The notes beneath the pieces were generated by a model that saw only the letters and a program-made list of their open reading frames with translations, was not told where the DNA came from and searched no databases. A program made the translations under genes and the position numbers. Positions 29,859 to 38,837 of a stretch of DNA of 64,000 nucleotides are shown here, in pieces (the first letter of the stretch is position 1; the number at the start of each line of letters is the position of its first letter). The DNA comes from Lactobacillus sp. UBA5804 (GTDB taxonomy: Bacteria; Bacillota; Bacilli; Lactobacillales; Lactobacillaceae), in contig DIDI01000006.1 of assembly GCA_002418055.1 (NCBI GenBank), positions 46,253 to 110,252 of the forward strand, in the 5' to 3' direction.

Positions 29859-30545
29859 ATGAATAAACAAGATATCATTAAAGCAGTCATCGCATTTGTG
29901 AGGCGCCATCGGTTGCTTTGTTTCGGCGCGGTGATCATGATTGGGGTACTAGTCCTCTTTTTTTCGAGTCAGCAGCATGAAGTGACACTGGTAGCTGAAC
30001 CAACCAAGCAAGTTAAGACGCAACAGGATTCTCTAACTAGCCGCTCAACTGCCACTCAATCTGAAAAAATTACGGTTGATCTAACAGGGGCAGTGAAACA
30101 TCAAGGCGTCTATACCTTAGCACATAATTCGCGGTTACAAGATTTGCTTGAACTTGCTGGTGGCTTGACGCAGCGCGCACAACTTCGAGCAATCAATCGG
30201 GCAGTGATCTTGCAAGATCAGGCGAAAGTGTATATTCCATATCGCGGTGAGAAGGTCACACCTGCTCCCAATAGCGCATTAGCGACGAGTGCAGCTAGTT
30301 CGAGCCCGATTTCTTCAACAGAGACGACTAATAATAGTGCAGAAATAGCGTCTAATAAGGTCAACTTAAATACGGCATCCCTGACCGATTTACAGAAATT
30401 AACTGGGATTGGTCCTAAAAAGGCTGAACAGATTATTGCTTATCGAACCCAAAATGGCGGCTTTAAAACCATTGAAGATTTAACTAAGGTCTCAGGAATC
30501 GGAGAAAAGACGTTTGCAGCACTTAAAGATCAATTGGCAATTTGA
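29859..30545 (+). CDS. comEA: Competence DNA-binding protein ComEA
   Basis: Membrane-anchored receptor for double-stranded DNA in natural transformation. It has one N-terminal helix (about residues 19-36), an SLBB domain (VDLTGAVKHQGVYTLA ... AKVYIPYRG), a Ser/Thr linker, and a C-terminal helix-hairpin-helix pair (VNLNTASLTDLQKLTGIGPKK and KVSGIGEKTF). The 228-residue length fits. The ATG at 29859 with TTGGAGG is chosen over the TTG inside that ribosome site. It overlaps comEC by 32 bases, and comEB is absent as usual in lactobacilli. Confidence 0.95.
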   Translation: MNKQDIIKAVIAFVRRHRLLCFGAVIMIGVLVLFFSSQQHEVTLVAEPTKQVKTQQDSLTSRSTATQSEKITVDLTGAVKHQGVYTLAHNSRLQDLLELAGGLTQRAQLRAINRAVILQDQAKVYIPYRGEKVTPAPNSALATSAASSSPISSTETTNNSAEIASNKVNLNTASLTDLQKLTGIGPKKAEQIIAYRTQNGGFKTIEDLTKVSGIGEKTFAALKDQLAI

Positions 30546-32787
30546 TTGGCTAGCGCCAGGGTATTTGTTCCTACTAGCTTGTTATGCGGTGGGACTGAGT
30601 TTGGCGCTTTTTTTAGCGCACAACTGGCAACAATATCTGCTAGCATTACTCGGGATGGCGTACTTGGGCAGCTTGCTACTATTTAAGTTTAAAAGTTTTA
30701 TACCAGTCATCATCGTAACGTTGTTTTTATTTTTCAGTTGGTATCGCCATGAACAAGCCTATGTACCACATTTAGCGACTATCCGGCAAATTAAAATCTA
30801 TGCGGATCAGATTAAAATTAAGGATCATTGGTTAAGTGGCGTCGGACATACCCCGCAAGGTCAGGTTTTATTAGGGGGCAAAGTGACATCAGCCGTTTCC
30901 ACTCAATTTCAACTGGGAAAAAGTGTGCTTTTAACCCAGTTAGTTGGCGAAGTTGAACCCATCATGCCGGCTAGCAATCTTGGTCAGTTTGATGCTAAAC
31001 GCTATTATGCAACTAAAGGGATTGGCGCAAAATTAACTTTAACTCACTTTAAAGCAACTTTATTGCCCCTGACTTGGGATGATTTCTGGCATCAATTACG
31101 TGCGCGCCTGCAAAATTTTTGTCAGCATTTGCCGGGATACCTGGGATTTTTTACGAGTGAGCTATTATTAGGGGAAAGCAGCGGAGATGACGGTAGTGAA
31201 TTGCTAACACATTATCGGCAACTTGGCGTCATCCATTTGTTAAGCATTTCTGGTCAACATGTTGCCATTTATGTGTTGGTTTTAACGACGCTTTGTTATT
31301 GGATCAAGTTGACCGATGATGAGGCACTGCTGATCTGTGCAGTTTTTCTGCTCATTAGTACGTACTTAGCTGATTTTCAACCAGGGTTTGTGCGTGCTGG
31401 CTTAACCTTTCTCCTGAGCCGCTTTGCCCAACGTGCACACTTATTATTAGCGCCAATTGATTGTTTAGGACTAGCTTGTTTACTGCAGCTGGCCTGGCAA
31501 CCGCAATTATTTGTCAATTTAGGGGCGCAGCTTAGCTATTTGGCGGCGCTGGGATTGCAATTAACGGCTAAAAGACACAAGTTAAGCAAGGCAGTTTTGT
31601 TGAACAGTTTACTAACGCCGTTACTATTGCAGCATTTTGCTCAAGTGAATCTATTGACAGTCTTTTTCAATTTGCTAGTGGTCCCATATTTTAATTACGT
31701 GGTAATGCCCATGGTTTATCTTAATCTCGTTATGAGTTTTTGGGGATCCCAGTTTAGTGGTGGCTGTGAATGGGTGTTAGCACAGATTGAAAGTTGGCTA
31801 AGTCATTTGGCTACTACTGGTTTAGGTCAACTAACTTTTGGCCAAATTAGTTGGTGGCAATGTTTGGTACTATTACTTGGTACACTGATTAGTCTGGGAG
31901 CGTTAACGGATACGCAACACTTACCGGTTAGGGTTATCAGCTTTTTATTAGCATGTTATGGTTGCTTTTTTATGAGTATTCACTTTCCCTGGCAAGGTCA
32001 GGTGACGTTTATCGATGTTGGACAAGGGGATAGCATCCTCATCACGACACCCTTTAGGCGTCACGTCTATCTCATTGACACTGGGGGACAACTCAACTTC
32101 TCTGGTAGGAAAATCCAACCGCAGATTGAGCGCATTACATTACCATTTTTACGTGCGCAGGGGATTACCAAAATTGATGCTATCTTTGTCTCGCATCAGG
32201 ATGCTGACCATGTCGGTGATTTAGGACCATTGCTCACCCAGATGCCGGTTAAACGACTCTATGCTGCGCGCGGAATTTTGGCTAATCAGGCATTTAGGCG
32301 CCGAGTTAAAAAGGCGCGTATCAAGACACAAATCATACAGGTACTTGCTGGGACTAAAATTAAAGAAGCGATTGAATTTCAAGTTTGTTATCCATTCAAG
32401 AAAGGGCTGGGGACTAATGATGATTCATTAGCAGTTACCTTTCAAGTGGGCGGTGCGCGCTGGCTATTTACGGGCGATTTACCGCAAGCAGGTGAACTTG
32501 AACTAATGTCCCATCAGCCATTCAAAGCAACGTATTTTAAGCTAGGGCATCATGGCTCTAGGACTGCAAGTCATCCTGACTTTCTTAAGCAACTTGCACC
32601 TAAGCAAGTTTTTATTTCTGCTGGGCGTAAGAATCACTATGGGCATCCACAGCCTGAGACTTTGGCAACGCTTAAGAAGCTTCGGATCCCGTGGGTGTCT
32701 ACTCAGGACTGTGGTATGATTAGTTGGTATTATGGCGGGTTAAAAGGACCACGTTTTTCTTATTTTCTTAAAGAGAGGTTGAAATGA
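30514..32787 (+). CDS. comEC: Competence membrane channel ComEC
   Basis: Polytopic protein thought to pass single-stranded DNA across the membrane during transformation. The N-terminal helices and OB-like loop are followed by the competence domain with LLGESSGDD and HLLSISGQHVAIY, then more helices. From about residue 493 there is a metallo-beta-lactamase domain (FIDVGQGDSILI, SHQDADHVGD, LKLGHHGSRTAS). The chain is full length at 757 residues and shows no break. The TTG start overlaps comEA, with GGAGA about ten bases upstream. A later start cannot be excluded. Confidence 0.93.
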   Translation: MQHLKINWQFDWLAPGYLFLLACYAVGLSLALFLAHNWQQYLLALLGMAYLGSLLLFKFKSFIPVIIVTLFLFFSWYRHEQAYVPHLATIRQIKIYADQIKIKDHWLSGVGHTPQGQVLLGGKVTSAVSTQFQLGKSVLLTQLVGEVEPIMPASNLGQFDAKRYYATKGIGAKLTLTHFKATLLPLTWDDFWHQLRARLQNFCQHLPGYLGFFTSELLLGESSGDDGSELLTHYRQLGVIHLLSISGQHVAIYVLVLTTLCYWIKLTDDEALLICAVFLLISTYLADFQPGFVRAGLTFLLSRFAQRAHLLLAPIDCLGLACLLQLAWQPQLFVNLGAQLSYLAALGLQLTAKRHKLSKAVLLNSLLTPLLLQHFAQVNLLTVFFNLLVVPYFNYVVMPMVYLNLVMSFWGSQFSGGCEWVLAQIESWLSHLATTGLGQLTFGQISWWQCLVLLLGTLISLGALTDTQHLPVRVISFLLACYGCFFMSIHFPWQGQVTFIDVGQGDSILITTPFRRHVYLIDTGGQLNFSGRKIQPQIERITLPFLRAQGITKIDAIFVSHQDADHVGDLGPLLTQMPVKRLYAARGILANQAFRRRVKKARIKTQIIQVLAGTKIKEAIEFQVCYPFKKGLGTNDDSLAVTFQVGGARWLFTGDLPQAGELELMSHQPFKATYFKLGHHGSRTASHPDFLKQLAPKQVFISAGRKNHYGHPQPETLATLKKLRIPWVSTQDCGMISWYYGGLKGPRFSYFLKERLK

Positions 32788-33770
32788 AACTCTTATCGCT
32801 ATTTAAAAACAGCACCCCCAATAATCCGAACCTGTTTCTTACTGGCGGCGATGAATTTCTCAATGATTATTTAGCTGATGCTTACATTCATGCTGACCGT
32901 TTTAAAGCACTCGATTTAGTCACGATTGATTGTGAAAGCGATGGGCTAGACGAACTGATTGCCAGCTTGACAGAGGCTAGCTTGTTTGCCAAGCGTAAAC
33001 TGTTAGTGGTTAAACACCCGTTCTTTTTGACAGCTAGAGTACCTAAGAAATACCAATCTCAGCTAGCACAGTTACAAAAAATCTTGGTTAAATTGGATCA
33101 AGTAGATGATGTCCTTGTGCTCGTAGCGTCTTATGAAAAGCTTGACCGGCGTAAAAAACTAGTCAAGATGTTAATGCGTCAGATGAATGTGGTGACGCCA
33201 AATGTACGTCCCTATGAAGTAGCAGCAACCTTAAGGGGAATAATGACGGCTGAAGGCTATCAGATTGATGCACGTGCCTTGCAAGTATTAGTGACACGCA
33301 GTGATCAAGTACTAGATGTGGCACTTGGTAATTACCGTAAACTTAAATTGGCGGCGACAACGTCAAAAATCACACTTGCGCTAGTAGAGCAACAGGTTGA
33401 TCTCTCATTGGATCAAAATGTGTTTGAAATTTTTGCTAAAGTTTTGGCTAAGCAATATGATGAGGCCTTGCTCAGGCTTGACGATCAATTGCGATATGGG
33501 GGTAATCCGATTCAACTTATTGCCGTTTTTGAAAATCAGATTGAGCTCTTACTACTCGTTAAGATTCTGAATCAACGTGGTCAGAATGAGGCTCAAATTA
33601 TTCAAAAGTTGAAAGTTCATCCCTTCAGAATTAAGCTAGCGCTACGTAATCATTTGCCAGTTGAGCATTTAGCCAAGTTACTCGCAGGTGCCATTGAACT
33701 CGAATATCGCTATAAGAGCGGGGTGTATCGCTCAGCTGAATTTTTAAAAGCTTTCATACTAAACGTTTAA
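32784..33770 (+). CDS. holA: DNA polymerase III delta subunit
   Basis: Clamp-loader subunit that opens the sliding clamp. The 328-residue protein shows the family features LFLTGGDEFLNDYLADAY at the N-terminus, a degenerate AAA+ fold, and a C-terminal helical collar with QLRYGGNPIQLIAVFENQIELLL. It is translationally coupled to comEC by a 4-base overlap, the standard arrangement in Firmicutes. Confidence 0.94.
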   Translation: MKLLSLFKNSTPNNPNLFLTGGDEFLNDYLADAYIHADRFKALDLVTIDCESDGLDELIASLTEASLFAKRKLLVVKHPFFLTARVPKKYQSQLAQLQKILVKLDQVDDVLVLVASYEKLDRRKKLVKMLMRQMNVVTPNVRPYEVAATLRGIMTAEGYQIDARALQVLVTRSDQVLDVALGNYRKLKLAATTSKITLALVEQQVDLSLDQNVFEIFAKVLAKQYDEALLRLDDQLRYGGNPIQLIAVFENQIELLLLVKILNQRGQNEAQIIQKLKVHPFRIKLALRNHLPVEHLAKLLAGAIELEYRYKSGVYRSAEFLKAFILNV

Positions 33771-33782
33771 AAATACATACAA

Positions 33783-33812
33783 AAAAAGCCAAGACAATGG
33801 TCTTGGCTTTTT
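33783..33812. terminator. Bidirectional terminator between holA and rpsT
   Basis: AAAAAGCCAAGAC / GTCTTGGCTTTTT with loop AATG. It serves the convergent holA and rpsT transcripts. Confidence 0.9.
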
Positions 33813-33822
33813 AATGGCTTAA

Positions 33823-34074
33823 TTATTTAGCAAGTTTTGCTAAACGACTCTTGTCGCGGTTAGCCTTATTCTTATGAATAAGACCTTTTGAAGCGGCGTG
33901 ATCCAAAGCACGAACAGCATCTAAATGTAATTCGGAGGCGTTGTCGGCACCATCTTCAGCAGCTTGTCTAAACTTTTTAACAGCAGTCTTCAAATGACTT
34001 AATTGAGCAGAGTTACGCTCACTACGCTCTTTTTGCGTTCTAACGCGTTTGATTGCTGATTTGATTTGTGGCAT
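33823..34074 (-). CDS. rpsT: 30S ribosomal protein S20
   Basis: An 83-residue basic helical protein starting [17 protein letters not shown] and containing [15 protein letters not shown], typical of S20, which binds 16S rRNA early in 30S assembly. The ATG at 34074 follows GGAGGTG, and a frame extended upstream adds nine non-conserved residues. It is transcribed alone, divergent from rpsO. Confidence 0.97.
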   Translation of the reverse strand: MPQIKSAIKRVRTQKERSERNSAQLSHLKTAVKKFRQAAEDGADNASELHLDAVRALDHAASKGLIHKNKANRDKSRLAKLAK

Positions 34075-34109
34075 GTCTTTCACCTCCAATATTGATATCA
34101 TACCTAGAC

Positions 34110-34138
34110 ATTATACTGAATCAGATATCGGCTTGCAA
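34110..34138 (-). promoter_or_regulatory. rpsT promoter
   Basis: On the - strand: TTGCAA, 17-bp spacer, TATAAT, about 35 bases before the rpsT start codon. A strong consensus match. Confidence 0.85.
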
Positions 34139-34150
34139 GGAAAAATTTGC

Positions 34151-34179
34151 TTGCAATTTAAAAAAGAGCCCTGTATGAT
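34151..34179 (+). promoter_or_regulatory. rpsO promoter
   Basis: TTGCAA, 17-bp spacer, TATGAT. The -35 box is 12 bp from the -35 box of the divergent rpsT promoter, and both lie in copies of GCTTGCAA. Confidence 0.82.
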
Positions 34180-34194
34180 TAACTATGTTGTGAA

Positions 34195-34243
34195 CCATTA
34201 ACGCTGTATGTGCGTCCCACCGAACGACAGACGTTGTTAATGG
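34195..34243 (+). promoter_or_regulatory. Structured rpsO leader, likely S15 autoregulatory RNA
   Basis: CCATTAAC (34195-34202) pairs with GTTAATGG (34236-34243), and inside it CTGT (34204-34207) can pair with ACAG (34227-34230) around a GC-rich loop. S15 leaders that bind their own protein are known in several phyla with different folds. This assignment is by position and structure and not by a recognised motif. Confidence 0.55.
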
Positions 34244-34270
34244 CAATTTTTACAGTGAAAGGTGAATTTT

Positions 34271-34540
34271 ATGTCAGTATCAAAGACAAGAAAAAATGAA
34301 TTAATTAAAGAATACGCCACCCACGAAGGTGATACAGGTTCTGTTGAAGTTCAAGTTGCTGTTTTAACAGAAGACATTAACAACTTGACGACTCATATGA
34401 AGGAACATAAGCACGATCATCATTCATATGTTGGGTTATTGAAGAAGATCGGTCACCGTCGTAATTTATTACGTTACTTGCAAGACAATGACATCGAACG
34501 TTATCGGACATTGATTGTGAAGCTTGGCTTACGTCGTTAA
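34271..34540 (+). CDS. rpsO: 30S ribosomal protein S15
   Basis: An 89-residue protein with the S15 signature: [42 protein letters not shown] and the end [13 protein letters not shown]. It binds the central domain of 16S rRNA. The ATG at 34271 follows AAAGGTG. Its single-gene transcript has its own promoter, structured leader and terminator. Confidence 0.98.
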   Translation: MSVSKTRKNELIKEYATHEGDTGSVEVQVAVLTEDINNLTTHMKEHKHDHHSYVGLLKKIGHRRNLLRYLQDNDIERYRTLIVKLGLRR

Positions 34541-34556
34541 TTTGATGACGTCAGAT

Positions 34557-34592
34557 AAAAGGCTAGCCCCTTGGGGGACTAGCCTTTTTTTG
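34557..34592 (+). terminator. Intrinsic terminator after rpsO
   Basis: AAAAGGCTAGCCCC pairs with GGGGACTAGCCTTTT (one bulged A), followed by more T. Confidence 0.9.
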
Positions 34593-34706
34593 TTTATTCT
34601 ACTATTGGCTAAGGCTTTATGATAGAATTAATTGAGACTATCTTCGTTGTGATCATCGTTGATCCATAAGTTAAAGGTTAATATAGCAGTAAGAAAAGGA
34701 AATAAA

Positions 34707-36479
34707 ATGGCTAATCAAATTAGAATAATGATATTAAGTGGTGTACGTGAGCAAGGCAAGAATATGTTCGCAGTGCAAGTTAATGATGAAATTTTTGTCT
34801 TAGATGCCGGATTGAAATATCCTGATAGCACTTTGTTTGGGATTGATGTGGTGATTCCGGATCTTGACTTTTTCGCTGAATATGGCGACCGCGTAGCGGG
34901 CATTTTTTTGACGCATGGTCATGCTGATTCCATTGGGGCGCTGTCTTACATTTTGAGTAAATATGATATTCCGGTGTTTGGGTCAAGATTAACAATTGAA
35001 CTAGCCAAATTATCCGTAGAGCGGGGGCATCATACTGGTAAGTCAGAACTGTTCCACGTTATTGATGCGGATGCTGAGATTGATTTTAAAAATGCTAACG
35101 TATCTTTCTTTAGAACCACTCACTCCATTCCTGATTCCTTAGGGATTGACGTTCATACACCAGCCGGTGAGGTGGTTTATACTGGTGATTTCAAGCTTGA
35201 TCCAACTGCACAAGGTCATTATCGCACCGATATGGATCGCCTAGCTGAAATTGGTAGTAAGGGTGTTTTAGCACTCTTGTCAGACTCTTCAAATGCTGAA
35301 GCGTCCTTTCCAAATGCTTCCGAGCAAGAAGTGTCTGACTATGTGACCAACATTTTTAGAAATGCGACCGGTCGCATTATTGTTGCAGCAAAAGCCTCCA
35401 ATTTGAATCGGATTCAGCAGGTGATGCATGCTGCTAAGGCTACAAGCAAACGCGTTTTGTTAACTGGCCGTGATTTGGCTAAAATCGTTCGGACTGCAAT
35501 GAACTTAGGCTACTTAGATATTCCACGTGGCATCTTAATGCGCGTGAAAGATTTGAAGACTGTTGCGCCTGAGGACACAATCATTTTAGAAACTGGCAAA
35601 ATGGGGGAGCCATTGCAATCGCTACAAAAGATGGCTAATAATCACCATCATTTGATTAATATTCAAACCGGCGATTTGGTCTTTATTGCGACAACCCCAT
35701 CGCATGCAGTTGAGACAATGGTTGCTCAGACTAGCGATATGGTTTATCGTGCTGGCGGCACCGTGATTCAACTTGGTTATGGCTTGCACACTAGTGGTCA
35801 TGCAACCGGGCGCGACTTGCAGTTCTTGCTCAGTACTTTGAAACCGCAATTCTTAATCCCAGTTATCGGCGAATACCGCCTTTTAGAAGTACATAAGGAA
35901 TTAGCTATTCGGTCAGGGATGAAACGTGACAATGTTTTTGTAACTAAGAATGGCGATTGTCTTGAATATGATGCTAAGAAGAAACGCCTGTATCTGGGCA
36001 ATGCAGTTCCTGGCGAAGATATTATGATTGATGGCTCTGGAATTGGAGATGTTGGCAACATTGTACTCCGAGATCGTGAAGTTTTATCGGATGACGGTGT
36101 CTTTGTTGCTGTCGTGACGATTGATCGTAAGAAGAAAAAGATTATTTCTGAGCCAAAGGTGACAAGTCGTGGTTTTGTTTATATGAAAGCAAATCGGCAA
36201 CTTTTGAAGGATTCAATTGAAGTGATTAAAAAATCAATTGAAAACAACTTTGAACATAAGAAATTTGATTGGACTGAGTTGAAGCAGGATGTACGTAATA
36301 ATTTGGAACGCTTCTTATACAAAGCCACCAATCGCAGACCAGTAGTACTGCCAGTGGTTATGGAAGTTAATCAGAATCGGCATCGTGCACTTCAAAAGCA
36401 AAATAAAACTAAGAGCCAGGGCCAAGGCAGAACGACGCCTCGTGCCAAGCAGGAGGCTCGGAATAAAGAGGGAAAATAA
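34707..36479 (+). CDS. rnjB: Ribonuclease J2
   Basis: Second RNase J paralogue of 590 residues, which in Firmicutes forms a heteromer with J1. The beta-lactamase/beta-CASP architecture is complete (THSIPDS, TGDFK, HTSGHA), but the central metal motif reads HGHADS at about residues 70-75 where J1 has HGHEDH. The second aspartate stays and its neighbouring histidine is serine, so catalytic activity is probably weak. The C-terminus carries a basic, Gln/Lys-rich tail. The start is ATG 34707 with AAAAGGA. A longer upstream frame is not supported. Confidence 0.93.
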   Translation: MANQIRIMILSGVREQGKNMFAVQVNDEIFVLDAGLKYPDSTLFGIDVVIPDLDFFAEYGDRVAGIFLTHGHADSIGALSYILSKYDIPVFGSRLTIELAKLSVERGHHTGKSELFHVIDADAEIDFKNANVSFFRTTHSIPDSLGIDVHTPAGEVVYTGDFKLDPTAQGHYRTDMDRLAEIGSKGVLALLSDSSNAEASFPNASEQEVSDYVTNIFRNATGRIIVAAKASNLNRIQQVMHAAKATSKRVLLTGRDLAKIVRTAMNLGYLDIPRGILMRVKDLKTVAPEDTIILETGKMGEPLQSLQKMANNHHHLINIQTGDLVFIATTPSHAVETMVAQTSDMVYRAGGTVIQLGYGLHTSGHATGRDLQFLLSTLKPQFLIPVIGEYRLLEVHKELAIRSGMKRDNVFVTKNGDCLEYDAKKKRLYLGNAVPGEDIMIDGSGIGDVGNIVLRDREVLSDDGVFVAVVTIDRKKKKIISEPKVTSRGFVYMKANRQLLKDSIEVIKKSIENNFEHKKFDWTELKQDVRNNLERFLYKATNRRPVVLPVVMEVNQNRHRALQKQNKTKSQGQGRTTPRAKQEARNKEGK

Positions 36480-37312
36480 TGTTAACCCTAAGTCAACAAC
36501 ATTTGCTTAGACTTGCTCAAGGTAGTGAGCGGGCAGGAGACTTAGACAGTGCTATTAGCAATTTAGAAGAAGCAGTCCTAACAGCTAAAAGTACGGAGCT
36601 AGTCACTGAATTGGCCCGGCTGTATCGTCAAAATAAACAAGGGTTGTTAGCTTATCATACAATTAAAGCATTGCCGGATTATTTAACAGGCGAAGCTTTG
36701 ACTGAATATTGGAATATTCTTGCCGCTAATCATTTTTTTATTGAAGCGATGGAACTAGTAGCCAGTGATTCTAAACTGGTAGCACCAGCTGATGTTAATG
36801 TCACACCGGTAAGTGTTTCGCGCCAAGAAATCATTATCAAGCAGTATCACAATGTGGGACTGGTTGAAGATAATTATCTGCAGGTGTTACAGCTTGATTT
36901 CAAACATTTTATGTTATTAATACGAAGCTATTTGTTAGATCCGAATACGAATTTTGCGATTCGCTTGAGCCTAGTTGAAGAATGTGTGCGGTTGCGACTT
37001 GAAACACCACTGCAGGTTTTAATTCTCGATCAGCTAAAGACGGTGATACCTAGTCAACTACCATTAATGTATCAATCGGCGCAATATCAGACAATTTTAG
37101 CAGCAGCTTTAGCTCAAATCGCTAAGTCACCAAGTCAGCGGCCATTGGTTTTAAGCTGTGTCAATTTAATTGTTGGCAGCTTGTATCCCGATTTGAGTCA
37201 AATTGATGATTCAGCTGCCTTTGCATCAGCTATCGTGAGTTATGTGACTGATCATACGGCAGGGCGCTATAATCAACTGTTTAGCCAAATTATGCAACAC
37301 ATTCATGAATAA
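36479..37312 (+). CDS. Helical-repeat (TPR-like) protein of unknown function
   Basis: 277 residues, all predicted helical. The N-terminal part resembles TPR units (RLAQGSERAGDLDSAISNLEEA and following), while the rest has no motif I recognise. No signal peptide or membrane helix is present. It is fused in expression to rnjB by a one-base overlap of stop and start, and precedes tuf. A scaffold role near RNA decay or translation is conceivable but is only guessed from its neighbours. Confidence 0.8.
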   Translation: MLTLSQQHLLRLAQGSERAGDLDSAISNLEEAVLTAKSTELVTELARLYRQNKQGLLAYHTIKALPDYLTGEALTEYWNILAANHFFIEAMELVASDSKLVAPADVNVTPVSVSRQEIIIKQYHNVGLVEDNYLQVLQLDFKHFMLLIRSYLLDPNTNFAIRLSLVEECVRLRLETPLQVLILDQLKTVIPSQLPLMYQSAQYQTILAAALAQIAKSPSQRPLVLSCVNLIVGSLYPDLSQIDDSAAFASAIVSYVTDHTAGRYNQLFSQIMQHIHE

Positions 37313-37325
37313 TTAGGTCAAATGA

Positions 37326-37353
37326 TTTACAACAACGACCATTTGTGTATAAT
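37326..37353 (+). promoter_or_regulatory. tuf promoter
   Basis: TTTACA, 16-bp spacer, TATAAT. It would give an unusually long leader of about 135 nt before tuf. The leader contains an imperfect hairpin (GCATGGC ... GCTATGC, about 37375-37402) and a second -10-like TACAAT near 37422, so more than one start is possible. Confidence 0.7.
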
Positions 37354-37495
37354 TAATGAAGGATATTTCATTTGGCATGGCATCAGCATGATTTAGCTAT
37401 GCATTTGCCGATGAAAAGTAGTACAATAGCAACAGAGAATCATCCGTTACTTATCTCGACGGACTTCTTGCAAAAAATACAGGAGGGTCATTTTA

Positions 37496-38686
37496 ATGGC
37501 AGAAAAAGAACATTACGTTAGAACTAAGCCACACGTAAACATTGGTACTATCGGTCACGTCGACCACGGTAAAACCACTTTAACTGCGGCCATCACTACT
37601 GTTTTGGCTTCAAAGGGTTTAGCTAAGGCTGAAGATTATGCAGAAATCGATGCTGCACCTGAAGAAAAGGAACGTGGTATCACTATCAACACCGCCCATG
37701 TTGAGTACGAGACTGAAAAACGTCACTATGCTCATATGGATGCCCCAGGTCATGCTGATTATATCAAGAACATGATCACTGGTGCGGCTCAAATGGATGG
37801 TGCTATCTTAGTTGTTGCTGCAACTGATGGTCCTATGCCACAAACTCGTGAACATATTTTGCTTGCTCGTCAAGTTGGTGTTGAATACATCGTCGTCTTC
37901 TTAAACAAGATTGACCTTGTAGATGACCCAGAGTTGATTGACTTGGTTGAAATGGAAGTCCGTGATTTGCTTTCAGAATATGATTACCCAGGTGATGATA
38001 TTCCAGTTGTTCGTGGCTCAGCTTTGAAGGCTTTACAGGGTGACGAGGAACAACAAAAGGTTATCATGAAGTTGATGGACATCGTTGATGAATACATCCC
38101 AACTCCAGAACGTGAGACTGACAAGCCATTCTTGATGCCTGTTGAAGACGTCTTTACGATTACTGGTCGTGGGACTGTTGCTTCAGGTCGTATTGACCGT
38201 GGTACTATCAAGATCGGTGACGACGTCGAAATCGTTGGTTTAGTGGACAAGGTTCTTAAGACAGTTGTTACTGGCTTGGAAATGTTCCATAAGACACTTG
38301 ATTTAGGTGAAGCCGGCGATAACGTTGGTATCTTACTTCGTGGGATTGATCGTGACCAAGTTGTTCGTGGGCAAGTTCTTGCTGCACCTGGTTCAATTCA
38401 AACTCATAAGAAGTTCAAGGGTCAAGTTTATATCTTGAACAAAGATGAAGGTGGCCGTCATACACCATTCTTCTCAGACTACCGTCCACAATTCTATTTC
38501 CACACCACTGATATTACGGGGGAAATTGTCTTGCCAGAAGGTACTGAAATGGTTATGCCTGGTGACAATACTGAATTTACTGTTGATTTGATTAAGCCAG
38601 CTGCTATCGAAAATGGTACTAAATTCACGATTCGTGAAGGTGGACGTACTGTTGGTGCCGGTCAAGTAACTTCAATTATCGATTAG
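37496..38686 (+). CDS. tuf: Elongation factor Tu
   Basis: GTPase that delivers aminoacyl-tRNA to the ribosome. G motifs [17 protein letters not shown] and NKIDLVDD are intact, and the C-terminus ends [14 protein letters not shown]. The 396-residue length is standard. Codon use is visibly more biased than in neighbours (for example GGT, CGT, AAG, TTC), as expected for a highly expressed gene. The ribosome site AGGAGG is perfect. It stands alone, apart from the str operon, as in other lactobacilli. Confidence 0.99.
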   Translation: MAEKEHYVRTKPHVNIGTIGHVDHGKTTLTAAITTVLASKGLAKAEDYAEIDAAPEEKERGITINTAHVEYETEKRHYAHMDAPGHADYIKNMITGAAQMDGAILVVAATDGPMPQTREHILLARQVGVEYIVVFLNKIDLVDDPELIDLVEMEVRDLLSEYDYPGDDIPVVRGSALKALQGDEEQQKVIMKLMDIVDEYIPTPERETDKPFLMPVEDVFTITGRGTVASGRIDRGTIKIGDDVEIVGLVDKVLKTVVTGLEMFHKTLDLGEAGDNVGILLRGIDRDQVVRGQVLAAPGSIQTHKKFKGQVYILNKDEGGRHTPFFSDYRPQFYFHTTDITGEIVLPEGTEMVMPGDNTEFTVDLIKPAAIENGTKFTIREGGRTVGAGQVTSIID

Positions 38687-38713
38687 TTATTGTCTTGGAT
38701 TGATAACATTAAA

Positions 38714-38746
38714 GGATGCATCTCTCTTGGAGATGTATCTTTTTTT
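38714..38746 (+). terminator. Intrinsic terminator after tuf
   Basis: GATGCATCTC (38715-38724) pairs with GAGATGTATC (38730-38739), loop TCTTG, then seven T. Confidence 0.9.
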
Positions 38747-38837
38747 GTGGAAAATTTGTTTTTTTGACCTGTTTACGGTAAGATAAATTAGTATTGCAGG
38801 TAGCAAGCTCAAATATGACATTGGAGGTATTTAATTA

